5,411 nucleotides of DNA from Sulfurovum sp. GTDB taxonomy: Bacteria > Campylobacterota > Campylobacteria > Campylobacterales > Sulfurovaceae. Within the stretch, counting starts at the first letter, position 1. Every line of letters begins with the position of its first letter. The DNA lies in NCBI GenBank assembly GCA_027066595.1, contig JAMONG010000280.1, positions 1 to 5,411 of the forward strand. The letters are read 5' to 3'. Below the pieces are notes generated by a model. The model saw only the letters and a program-made list of their open reading frames with translations. It was not told where the DNA came from and ran no database searches. The position numbers and the translations under genes were made by a program. Positions 1 to 4,849 of the stretch are shown one piece after another.

Positions 1-401
1 ACCATACTTTAGGTATTGAGGTTGCCACGGCCGCGGTTGCGCTTGGAGCTAGTGTGATCGAGAAGCATTTTACATTAGATAAAACTATGGAAGGGCCGGA
101 TCATCAAGCATCACTAGAGCCGCAGGAGCTTTGTGATATGGTGCGAGCAATTCGTCATATTGAAGAGGCATTAGGCAGTAGTGTCAAGATGCCTACGCCG
201 AGTGAACTGCCCAATAGAGCGGTGGCACGCAAGTCAATTGTAGCAGCACGTCCTATTGCCAAAGGAGAACGTTTCAATACAGACAATCTTGCCGTCAAAC
301 GTCCTGCAACGGGGATGAGCCCGATGCGGTGGGATGAGATCATAGGAACGGTTGCTACGAAAGATTATGAGGCGGATGAGTTGCTATCAGAAAGGTATTA
401 A
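1..401 (+). CDS. neuB: N-acetylneuraminate / legionaminate synthase (NeuB family), C-terminal part
   Basis: The enzyme condenses a 6-carbon amino sugar (ManNAc, or its 2,4-diacetamido analogue) with phosphoenolpyruvate to give a nonulosonic acid in the cytoplasm. The gene runs in from the left edge; the first complete codon is at position 3 and 132 residues are visible, against about 340-350 for the family. Residues 1-40 are the end of the TIM barrel with IEKHFTLD and MEGPDHQASLEP; the two histidines (22 and 34) match the metal-binding histidines of the family. Residues about 75-128 are the SAF (antifreeze-like) domain, with RKSIVAARPIAKGE, VKRPATGMSP and WDEIIG. GPDH rather than GPDA favours a NeuB/LegI enzyme over the pseudaminate synthase PseI; Neu5Ac and legionaminate types cannot be separated here. 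The last four residues (SERY) look acquired: the second copy of this sequence near 4847 stops after DELL, so TGA probably became TCA at 387-389. Confidence 0.93.
   Translation, partial: HTLGIEVATAAVALGASVIEKHFTLDKTMEGPDHQASLEPQELCDMVRAIRHIEEALGSSVKMPTPSELPNRAVARKSIVAARPIAKGERFNTDNLAVKRPATGMSPMRWDEIIGTVATKDYEADELLSERY
360..398 (+). repeat. 39-bp direct repeat, left copy (neuB end / next gene start)
   Basis: This stretch is identical to 4820-4858 except at one base (C at 388, G at 4848). It covers the codons for KDYEADELL of NeuB, the stop/start overlap site, and the codons for RKV of the following gene. Weaker similarity continues just upstream (356-358 match 4816-4818). The two copies bracket the IS elements, cargo genes and truncated integrase. 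It may be an ancestral duplication of the neuB end or an attachment-site-like duplication; the sequence alone does not decide. Confidence 0.9.
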
Positions 402-433
402 TCACGGGCGGAAACAAAGGAATAGGCTTAGAG
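386..433 (+). pseudogene. Short-chain dehydrogenase/reductase, 5' fragment
   Basis: Reading from 389, fifteen codons give RKVLITGGNKGIGLE. This is the N-terminal strand and glycine-rich NAD(P)-binding loop of a classical SDR, with TGGNKGIG fitting TGxxxGxG. The start codon position (386-388) reads ATC instead of the ATG found at the same place in the second repeat copy, so the fragment has no good start. It ends where the IS256-family terminal repeat begins (about 434-435), and nothing of the remaining 230 or so residues is seen in the window. In the ancestral arrangement it would have followed neuB with an ATGA overlap. SDRs are common in nonulosonic acid gene clusters, but the substrate cannot be told from 15 residues. 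Confidence 0.65.
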
Positions 434-489
434 GGGAGTGTTCAAGATTCTGTGTCAATTAGATAAAATAATTGATACAGGAGAGCATA

Positions 490-1083
490 ATGAAATATGA
501 GATCGATGTAGAGGCATTCGCCAAAGCACTTAAAGAAGGTAAAGGCATTTCAGGAAAAGATGGCGCCTTAACACCACTGATAAAACAACTCACGGAGTTG
601 GCTCTTCAAGCAGAGCTTGAGAGCCACTTATCCCAAGACTTACAACGAAATAGGAAAAATGGAACCACCACTAAAACAATGAAAAGTAGTAGTGGCACCT
701 TTGAATTAGAGACTCTAAGAGATAGAAATGGTAGTTTTGAGCCAGAGTTAGTCAAGAAAAATCAAACCACCATGTCAGATGAGATAGAGGGGAAAATGTT
801 ATCTCTCTTCTCTCTAGGCAGTAGTTACGCACAAATCTCAGACCATATAGAAGATATCTATGGTGTTAGCTTCTCTAAGAGTGTAACGGATAAATTAATA
901 CCAATGCTTGAGGAATGGCGGAAAAGACCACTAGAGGCAATCTATCCGTTTATTTACTTGGATGCCATTCACTATAAAGTGAGAGAAGAAGGTCACTATA
1001 TCTCTAAAGCTTTCTATACTGTACTAGGAGTTAATCTTGAAGGTAAAAAAGAGATACTAGGTGGAATGTCCCCTAAAAACTAG
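490..1083 (+). pseudogene. IS256-family (Mutator-type) transposase, truncated
   Basis: This is the N-terminal half of a DDE transposase of the IS256 family, normally about 400 residues. The ATG at 490 is preferred over an in-frame TTG at 472 because CAGGAGAG lies a few bases upstream. Typical features are an N-terminal LTPLIKQLTELALQAELESHL segment, KTMKSSSGTFELETLRDRNGSFEPELV, and the first catalytic aspartate in IYLDAIHYKVR (D158). The match ends at VNLEGKKEILG (about 1062), after which six foreign residues and a stop come from the adjacent IS3-family end. The second Asp and the Glu of the catalytic triad are missing, so the protein cannot be an active transposase. Confidence 0.88.
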
Positions 1084-1181
1084 ACAATTATCTATCCAAT
1101 AAAAACCTAACTTTTTAAAGACTCCAAATTATACCTTTTTTCAAACTCATTTGGCGATAAATAATCCAAATAACTATGCCT
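1062..1181 (-). mobile_element. IS3-family element, terminal remnant
   Basis: A 120-bp piece holds the C-terminal codons of an IS3-family OrfB on the minus strand and the non-coding end of that element. The outer border is placed where the IS256 reading frame loses its match, at about TGGAATGTCCCCTAAA (1062), which has the TG start usual for IS3-family ends. The inner border is the terminal repeat of the second IS3-family element at 1182. The rest of the element is absent on the other side of that IS (after 2380), so a deletion accompanied or followed the second insertion. Confidence 0.6.
1107..1181 (-). pseudogene. IS3-family transposase OrfB, last 24 codons
   Basis: The minus strand reads RHSYLDYLSPNEFEKRYNLE followed by SLKS and a TAG stop. 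The RHSYLxYLSPxEFE pattern is the very C-terminus of many IS3-family OrfB integrase-like transposases. It differs from the C-terminus of the intact neighbour (RPNTAIGGITPVQKLA), so it comes from a different IS3 subgroup. The upstream part is cut exactly at the terminal repeat of the next element. It is non-functional. Confidence 0.72.
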
Positions 1182-1195
1182 TGGTAATCCTCCCA
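1182..1195 (+). repeat. IS3-family terminal inverted repeat, left border
   Basis: TGGTAATCCTCCCA is the exact inverse of 2367-2380. It lies downstream of orfB and interrupts the codons of an older OrfB fragment directly after its Arg codon (1179-1181). Confidence 0.88.
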
Positions 1196-1220
1196 TTCCC
1201 CAACCCTACTAAAAGTAGAA

Positions 1221-2048
1221 TCAGGCTACAAGAGCCAACTTCTGGACAGGAGTAATCCCACCTATTGCCGTATTGGGTCGTTCGTTATTATACACCCAAA
1301 GCCATTTTGTTGCAAATTCTTGCACCTCCTCAATAGAATAGAATAGATAAAAGTTCAGCCAATCATACCGAACAGTTCTGTTATATCTTTCGATATAAGC
1401 ATTCTGCTGTGGTTTGCCTGGCTGAATATACTCCAGCTTGATATCTTGCTTTTTGGCCCAGTTTTGCAATGCTGCCGATATATACTCCGGCCCATTGTCG
1501 CAGCGAATCACCTTGGGCTTGCCTCGCCACTCTATGATCCTCTCTAATGACCGGATAACCCTTTGGGATGGTAGAGAGAAGTCAGTCTCGATATCCAGTC
1601 CTTCTCTGTTATAGTTATCAATGACATTAAAGAGTCTAAAAGGCTTGCCATTACTCAGCTGGTCATGCATAAAATCCATAGACCATACTTCATTGGGTTT
1701 ATTAGGTGTATAGAGCGCTTCGGGCTTCTCTCGCTTGATACGCTTCTTTGGCTTGATTCTCAGGTTCAGTTCCAGTTCTTTGTATATCCTGTAGACCCGT
1801 TTATGATTCCATCCAAATCCTTTGACATTACGCAGATGTAAAAAGCACAAGCCAAAGCCCCAGTTCTTTTGATTGTGGGTTAAGCGTATCAGCCAGTCTG
1901 CTATCAGTTCATTCTCCTCATTGAGCTTGAGTTCATATCGGTAACAGTATTCACTAATTCTAAAGGCTTTACAGGCTAAACGGATAGTTACTTGTTTTTC
2001 TTGAACAGCTCTTACAGCCATCTTCTTACGCAAAGATGGCGTTACCAC
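1221..2048 (-). CDS. IS3-family transposase OrfB (DDE integrase core)
   Basis: This is the catalytic half of the IS3-family transposase, 275 residues counted from an in-phase GTG at 2048. An HTH_21-like segment with WGFGLCFLHLR and WNHKRVYRIYKELELNLR (about 63-98) precedes the rve integrase core. Catalytic residues are D125 in WSMDFM, D184 in RCDNGPEY and E220 in GKPQQNAYIERYNR, giving the D(35)E spacing of the family. The end, YNNERPNTAIGGITPVQ, is typical. The reading frame lies -1 relative to orfA and overlaps its last codons, so the active OrfAB protein is probably made by frameshifting at 2054-2048; the GTG could give OrfB alone. The gene looks intact. Confidence 0.95.
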   Translation of the reverse strand: MVTPSLRKKMAVRAVQEKQVTIRLACKAFRISEYCYRYELKLNEENELIADWLIRLTHNQKNWGFGLCFLHLRNVKGFGWNHKRVYRIYKELELNLRIKPKKRIKREKPEALYTPNKPNEVWSMDFMHDQLSNGKPFRLFNVIDNYNREGLDIETDFSLPSQRVIRSLERIIEWRGKPKVIRCDNGPEYISAALQNWAKKQDIKLEYIQPGKPQQNAYIERYNRTVRYDWLNFYLFYSIEEVQEFATKWLWVYNNERPNTAIGGITPVQKLALVA

Positions 2049-2054
2049 TTTTTT
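2017..2054 (-). promoter_or_regulatory. Programmed -1 ribosomal frameshift signal of the IS3-family element
   Basis: On the minus strand the orfA frame reads GAA AAA AAG TGG TAA. The heptamer A AAA AAG (2054-2048) is the classical -1 slippery sequence in the right phase. Seven bases later a perfect 8-bp stem GCCATCTT/AAGATGGC (2040-2033 with 2024-2017, 8-nt loop) forms a stimulatory hairpin. A slip moves ribosomes from orfA into orfB just before the orfA stop, producing the OrfAB fusion. Confidence 0.85.
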
Positions 2055-2308
2055 TCAAGTGCCTCTTGGACGATCTCTGCTTTTAAACGCTCTTCGGCAT
2101 ACATTTTTTTAAGTCTTTTATTCTCTGCTTCAAGCTCTTTGAGCCGTTTCATCAAGGAAGCATCCATACCGCCATATTTACTTCGCCAGTTGTAGAAGGT
2201 CGCACTGCTGATGCCATGCTCTCTACAAATTTCAGGAACCGGCATTCCGCTTTCTGCCTGTTTTAAAATTGATAGTATCTGTGTATCACTAAAGCGTGAT
2301 CGTTTCAT
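2042..2308 (-). CDS. IS3-family transposase OrfA (HTH protein)
   Basis: An 88-residue protein that binds the element ends and regulates transposition. The opening KRSRFSDTQILSILKQAESG, then VPEICREHGISSATFYNWRSKYGG (about 24-47), is the HTH_Tnp_1 helix-turn-helix typical of the IS407/IS51 groups. Residues about 52-85 (MKRLKELEAENKRLKKMYAE onwards) form a leucine-zipper-like coiled coil ending in KKW. The ATG at 2308 follows AGGAG at suitable spacing. The stop at 2044-2042 overlaps orfB in -1 phase. It looks intact. Confidence 0.94.
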   Translation of the reverse strand: MKRSRFSDTQILSILKQAESGMPVPEICREHGISSATFYNWRSKYGGMDASLMKRLKELEAENKRLKKMYAEERLKAEIVQEALEKKW

Positions 2309-2366
2309 AGAAAATCTCCTAATATTATTCTACTGGAATTTTCTACTTTTGAAAAGATCGGGTTTT

Positions 2367-2380
2367 TGGGAGGATTACCA
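2367..2380 (-). repeat. IS3-family terminal inverted repeat, right border
   Basis: TGGGAGGATTACCA is the exact inverse of the left border repeat and ends in CA. It lies upstream of orfA. Confidence 0.88.
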
Positions 2381-2424
2381 TTCCACACATCAGATTTTTG
2401 AACACTACCTTTTTACACGAGATT

Positions 2425-2946
2425 TTATAGTTTTTCTATTTTAGTTCCACTATTCATCGTTGTTAATTTAATTGGTGAATTACACCAAAATAAATCGATA
2501 TATTTAATGCCAAGAGCATCTGGTTGATTTATTTTTCCAGTTGTTTGAAATCCCATCTGAAGATAAAATTTTTTTAAATCATTAAACTTTTTTTCATTTA
2601 CCGCAATTTGTAGTACAATGTCTTTCTGTGCTAAAAACTTGATTTGTTCTAACAAAAGCTTCGCAAATCCTTGTTTACGGTATGCTGAAAAAACATATAA
2701 TGCACTAATAGCGACAATATTTTGAGACTTTAAATTTTTATCATCAAATGCTATGAAATATTTTGGATCTTTTTTAAAATCAGAATTTAACATATGTGTA
2801 TTCATAAAAAATCTTGCTTCAAGTAAAATTTCATCAACAAAAGGCATACATTCTTTGTAGCCAATCATTATATTTTTAAATGTATTTTGATCTTCTTCTT
2901 TCCATTCTAAATTCTCTTCTTTTTTTACTAACATTAGTGGTTGCAT
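2425..2946 (-). CDS. GNAT-family N-acetyltransferase
   Basis: A 173-residue protein with the GCN5-related acetyltransferase fold, which transfers acetyl from acetyl-CoA to an amine; the acceptor is unknown. Motif A is at about 80-105: the strand ISALYVFSAY, then RKQGFA (R/Q-x-x-G-x-A pyrophosphate loop, 90-95) and the helix KLLLEQIKFLA. Motif B is FYLQMGFQTTGK (127-138). The ATG at 2946 has AAAGGAG eight bases upstream and is preferred over the ATG at residue 5. The last 20 or so residues (after LFWC) are not typical of the fold and end 16 bp from the IS256-type terminal repeat, so the original C-terminus may have been altered. It is the last gene of a minus-strand operon with a small membrane peptide and a lipoprotein; its start overlaps the end of the small ORF. 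Confidence 0.85.
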   Translation of the reverse strand: MQPLMLVKKEENLEWKEEDQNTFKNIMIGYKECMPFVDEILLEARFFMNTHMLNSDFKKDPKYFIAFDDKNLKSQNIVAISALYVFSAYRKQGFAKLLLEQIKFLAQKDIVLQIAVNEKKFNDLKKFYLQMGFQTTGKINQPDALGIKYIDLFWCNSPIKLTTMNSGTKIEKL

Positions 2947-3059
2947 CGTGTCTCCTTTTTTGTATTATATTTTGAGTAACCGTTTTCATATCTATACTTA
3001 CCAATAGCAATAATTGTGATGATTAAGGTGAATGTGCCTAAAATAATGTTCAATATCAT
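2934..3059 (-). CDS. Small predicted membrane peptide, 41 residues
   Basis: This short ORF has no recognised family. The ATG at 3059 lies 9 bases after the lipoprotein stop, and its stop (TAA, 2936-2934) lies 13 bases inside the GNAT gene in another frame. It fills the gap between the two genes almost exactly. The translation begins MILNIILGTFTLIITIIAIG, a single hydrophobic segment (about 2-20), followed by a basic, polar tail (KYRYENGYSKYNTKK). That pattern suggests one membrane span with the C-terminus in the cytoplasm. The ribosome binding site is weak (AGTAGG, overlapping the lipoprotein stop). The fit, spacing and overlap argue for translational coupling in a lipoprotein-peptide-GNAT operon. 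It could still be a chance ORF in AT-rich DNA. Confidence 0.5.
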   Translation of the reverse strand: MILNIILGTFTLIITIIAIGKYRYENGYSKYNTKKETRCNH

Positions 3060-3068
3060 TATCTAAAC

Positions 3069-3593
3069 CTACTGCTCGAAATACCAATAGCTTGATGTTT
3101 GAAAAGTTGGTTTATCTTCAATTATAAAGTTAGATAATCTTCTATTGGCCTGGTATGGCAGTGGCATATCATACCCTTTAAGTTTATAATTTTTAAAACC
3201 AGTTAAAAATGATAGATTATAAGATCCTATTTTCTCATTTTCAAAAGTGATTGAACTTTTACATTCTATTGGGTGGTTTATATAAATAGGTTTGGAGTCA
3301 CCATTTTTATAGGTAATTACAGATTTAAGTTGTTTGAAATCTTTTTGATCGCTACAAAGATCAAAGTCTTTTTGATAAGGAAATTTATCAATATAAAAGA
3401 TAATCTTTTTATCAATAGTATCATTGAATTTTTCAATATAGACTAGAGTTTTTATAGCTTTTTCTTTGTCTCCAACAACATGGTTAGTATTATCATAACG
3501 AACAAAGTCATCATTTTTCTTTGAACTTAGAGATTTTATTGAACATCCAGTAAAGAGTGATACAACGGAGATTGCTAATAGAATTTTTTTCAT
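3069..3593 (-). CDS. Predicted lipoprotein, unknown function
   Basis: A 174-residue protein not recognised beyond its export signal. MKKILLAISVVSLFTGC is a lipoprotein signal peptide with a short basic n-region, hydrophobic core and a lipobox-like LFTGC; Cys17 would be lipidated after cleavage. The mature part is polar and Lys/Asp-rich, with alternating strand-like segments (for example KTLVYIEKFND, KKIIFYIDKF) and two further cysteines (80 and 111) that could pair in the periplasm. The ATG at 3593 is preceded by AAGGA at good spacing and by a plausible sigma-70 promoter (3652-3623). It is the first gene of the minus-strand operon with the small membrane peptide and the GNAT gene. The strong AT bias suggests transfer along with the rest of the insert. 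Confidence 0.78.
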   Translation of the reverse strand: MKKILLAISVVSLFTGCSIKSLSSKKNDDFVRYDNTNHVVGDKEKAIKTLVYIEKFNDTIDKKIIFYIDKFPYQKDFDLCSDQKDFKQLKSVITYKNGDSKPIYINHPIECKSSITFENEKIGSYNLSFLTGFKNYKLKGYDMPLPYQANRRLSNFIIEDKPTFQTSSYWYFEQ

Positions 3594-3622
3594 TTATATT
3601 CCTTGATATTAATATAATTTTG

Positions 3623-3652
3623 ATTCTATCGAAATAATTATGTTTTTTTCAA
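3623..3652 (-). promoter_or_regulatory. Putative promoter of the lipoprotein operon
   Basis: On the minus strand TTGAAA (3652-3647) and TAGAAT (3628-3623) are separated by 18 bases and lie about 30 bases ahead of the lipoprotein start. The match to sigma-70 boxes is good, but the region is very AT-rich, so chance matches are likely. Confidence 0.45.
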
Positions 3653-3657
3653 GAAAT

Positions 3658-3686
3658 ATGACATATTGCCAACTAAATGCTAAAAT
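3658..3686 (+). promoter_or_regulatory. Putative promoter of the integrase gene
   Basis: ATGACA (3658-3663) and TAAAAT (3681-3686) are spaced by 17 bases. The expected transcription start is near 3693, the A of the integrase ATG. With no Shine-Dalgarno sequence visible, the mRNA could be leaderless. It is divergent from the lipoprotein promoter. Confidence 0.35.
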
Positions 3687-3692
3687 ACCGAT

Positions 3693-4088
3693 ATGAGAAT
3701 GTATGTCCGTAAAAATATCATCTGGCTTGATTTTAACGTTAATGGTCGAAGATATAGACGCAGCACAAAACTTGAAGATACTCCAGGTAATAGAAAGCTA
3801 ATAACTAAAGAAATTGCACCACAGATACAAGCTGCGATTATAAGAGGGGAGTATGGTCCAGATAAAAAAAAGATTCTACCAACAGTAAAGGAGTTTGGAT
3901 ATTGTTCTCTTGATCTGCATAGACATGAAAGAGAAGATGATGTAACAAAGGCTTATAAACTCAATTTTGAAAAACATATACTTCCTGATTTTGAGAATAG
4001 GTTATTATCTCAAATCACTCCAACTGATTTGAGAGAGTGGCAAAATAAAGTTGTTGATGAAACCAGTGCAAGATTAGATGGGCTATAA
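3693..4088 (+). pseudogene. Tyrosine recombinase (phage-type integrase), N-terminal part only
   Basis: Integrases of this family cut and join attachment sites of phages and genomic islands. The 131 residues cover an N-terminal arm-binding-like region (about 1-60, with WLDFNVNGRRYRRSTKL) and the start of the SAM-like core-binding domain (about 62-125, with TKAYKLNFEKHILPDFENRL and ITPTDLREWQNKV). The usual length is about 350-400 residues. The catalytic domain with its Arg, His-x-x-Arg and Tyr is absent: after ETSAR the sequence switches to LDGL and a stop, 29 bases before the next gene. Near 4070 the 3' part appears replaced by the upstream sequence of the VOC gene. The gene cannot encode an active recombinase but marks the insert as a former integrative element. 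Confidence 0.82.
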
Positions 4089-4117
4089 TTTACGTATAAA
4101 AATTTAAAGGATATAAA

Positions 4118-4519
4118 ATGAAATATGGATATACAATTATATATGTAGAAGATGTACTAGATACTTTAGGTTTTTATGAGAAAGCTTTTGGTTTTGAACG
4201 TGGGTTAGTGGTTGAAGAAGATAGTATAGTGTACTATGCTGAATTAAAATCAGGAGAGACTACTATAGGTTTTGCTTCTTATGAGATGGGTAAGATGAAC
4301 TTTGATGATAAATATGAAAAGATAACAAGAAAAGGCAATCCCGTTGGACTTGAGCTTGTTTTTATAGACGATGATGTAGTCGCAGCCACTACCCATGCTG
4401 TAAAAAATGGTGCAGAACTTATAGCCGAACCCACAGAAAAACCTTGGGGACAAACGGTTAGTTATGTACGTTCCATAGAGGGGACGTTGATTGAGATTTG
4501 TTCGCCTATGGGTGTGTAA
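4118..4519 (+). CDS. VOC (glyoxalase / bleomycin resistance) family protein
   Basis: A 133-residue single-chain vicinal oxygen chelate protein made of two beta-alpha-beta-beta-beta modules. Module one is about 1-55 (YTIIYVEDVLDTLGFYEKAFGF, then YYAELKSGETTIGFAS). Module two is about 76-128 (GLELVFIDDDVVAATTHAVK, then PWGQTVSYVRSIEGTLIEICSP). E126 in LIEIC sits where family members place a metal ligand. Substrates vary widely (methylglyoxal-glutathione, antibiotics, others) and cannot be deduced. The ATG at 4118 follows AAAGGA at 7 bases. The gene is full length and stands 14 bases before a truncated DJ-1/PfpI gene, so the two were probably an operon. A detoxification role is a guess from family behaviour. 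Confidence 0.9.
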   Translation: MKYGYTIIYVEDVLDTLGFYEKAFGFERGLVVEEDSIVYYAELKSGETTIGFASYEMGKMNFDDKYEKITRKGNPVGLELVFIDDDVVAATTHAVKNGAELIAEPTEKPWGQTVSYVRSIEGTLIEICSPMGV

Positions 4520-4533
4520 AAAGGAATAATTTA

Positions 4534-4659
4534 ATGAATATAAAAAATGTTTACATCTTTCTTTTCGATGGATTTTCTGATTGGGAAATCTCATATTTGG
4601 CACCTGAATTAGTAAAAAATGAGACCGTAAATTTAAAATACTTCTCCATTGTGGGCTAA
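4534..4659 (+). pseudogene. DJ-1/PfpI family protein, truncated after 41 residues
   Basis: The ORF starts at ATG 4534 after AAGGA. It reads MNIKNVYIFLFDGFSDWEIS, then YLAPEL and on to LKYFSIVG, and stops at TAA 4657. LFDGFSDWEISYLAPEL is the first strand and helix of type 1 glutamine amidotransferase-like DJ-1/PfpI proteins, including the acidic residue (E18) that lies near the catalytic cysteine in the family. The usual length is about 190-200 residues; the nucleophile-elbow cysteine and the rest are missing. A second reading frame at 4640-4681 gives SPLWAKDIGLVE and a stop. That could be the original C-terminus joined out of frame after an internal deletion, but it is too short to assign. 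The product is almost certainly non-functional. Confidence 0.68.
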
Positions 4660-4807
4660 AGATATTGGTTTGGTAGAATAGTTTTTTTTGTAAAGCATTA
4701 AAAGTCAATCAAAACATAAACAGACATTATTATTCATTAGAGCAAGAAAGTCTAAATGGGAAAGTCAGGCGAACTTTGCTACAATCAATTTTTTAAGAAG
4801 GCAGTAA
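4660..4807 (+). other. Right edge of the insert, no gene, promoter for neuC at its end
   Basis: This 148-bp AT-rich stretch holds an eight-T run (4681-4690 region) and no supported ORF other than the short out-of-frame tail ending at 4681. Its last 31 bases carry an extended -10 promoter and a Shine-Dalgarno sequence for the leader ORF. No stable terminator hairpin was found. Confidence 0.5.
4777..4785 (+). promoter_or_regulatory. Putative extended -10 promoter upstream of neuC
   Basis: TGCTACAAT fits the extended -10 pattern TGnTAnnnT; no good -35 is present. Transcription would start near 4792, giving a leader of about 16 bases before the ATG at 4808, with AAGAAGG (4795-4801) as ribosome binding site. 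It would supply neuC with a promoter inside the insert. Confidence 0.5.
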
Positions 4808-4849
4808 ATGTGGTTTACTAAAGATTATGAGGCGGATGAGTTGCTATGA
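4808..4849 (+). CDS. 13-codon leader ORF carrying the NeuB C-terminus, coupled to neuC
   Basis: The ORF reads MWFTKDYEADELL and ends with TGA at 4847-4849. The last ten residues (TKDYEADELL) are identical to the NeuB C-terminus. Its stop overlaps the neuC start as ATGA, the standard translational coupling arrangement that neuB itself must once have had. AAGAAGG six bases before the ATG is a strong Shine-Dalgarno sequence. The peptide probably has no function of its own; its translation would deliver ribosomes to neuC. Confidence 0.6.
   Translation: MWFTKDYEADELL

Larger units (their letters stand above)
1182..2380 (-). mobile_element. IS3-family element (IS407/IS51-like), apparently complete, 1199 bp
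   Basis: Perfect 14-bp terminal inverted repeats TGGTAATCCTCCCA lie at 1182-1195 and, inverted, 2367-2380, giving the 5'-TG...CA-3' ends of IS3-family elements. Inside are orfA and orfB on the minus strand, overlapping in -1 phase, with all three DDE residues present. The length is usual for the IS407/IS51-type groups. No direct 3-4 bp target duplication is seen (left flank GCCT, right flank TTCC), which fits a later deletion next to one end. Confidence 0.9.
435..2408 (+). mobile_element. IS256-family element, broken (both ends, 5' half of transposase)
   Basis: The left end (435-452, GGAGTGTTCAAGATTCTG) and the inverted right end (2408-2391, GTAGTGTTCAAAAATCTG on the minus strand) match at 15 of 18 positions, as expected for terminal repeats of one element family. 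Between them only the 5' half of an IS256 (Mutator-type) transposase remains. The 3' half has been lost and replaced by two nested IS3-family sequences (1062-1181 and 1182-2380). No 8-9 bp target duplication is visible next to the ends, so the flanks have been rearranged, or the two ends derive from different copies. Confidence 0.6.

Noticed and set aside
155..343. Minus-strand ORF of 62 codons inside neuB
   Set aside because: It is antisense to the conserved SAF-domain coding region and has no independent evidence.
1062..2408. Target site duplications of the IS elements
   Set aside because: Bases next to the IS3-family ends (GCCT and TTCC) and next to the IS256-type ends do not match, so no duplication can be claimed.
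1992..2444. Plus-strand ORFs of 67 and 77 codons opposite IS orfA and orfB
   Set aside because: They overlap the intact IS genes in antisense and show Ser/Phe-rich shadow translations without motifs.
3594..3692. tRNA or tRNA-derived attachment site next to the integrase
   Set aside because: No cloverleaf, TTCGA-type arm or CCA end is recognisable in this AT-rich spacer, nor around either 39-bp repeat copy.
2400..4660. Integron cassette array, suggested by small unrelated genes (GNAT, lipoprotein, VOC)
   Set aside because: No attC-like inverted sites with GTTRRRY/RYYYAAC ends are visible between the genes. Orientation is mixed and the recombinase is phage-type without integron-integrase features.
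4250..4708. Minus-strand ORF of 152 codons opposite the VOC and DJ-1-like genes
   Set aside because: It is antisense to a well-supported VOC gene, has no recognisable domain or good ribosome binding site, and its composition is that of a reverse translation.
4660..4720. Rho-independent terminator at the eight-T run
   Set aside because: No GC-rich hairpin precedes the T run; the surrounding bases are AT-rich and do not pair well.
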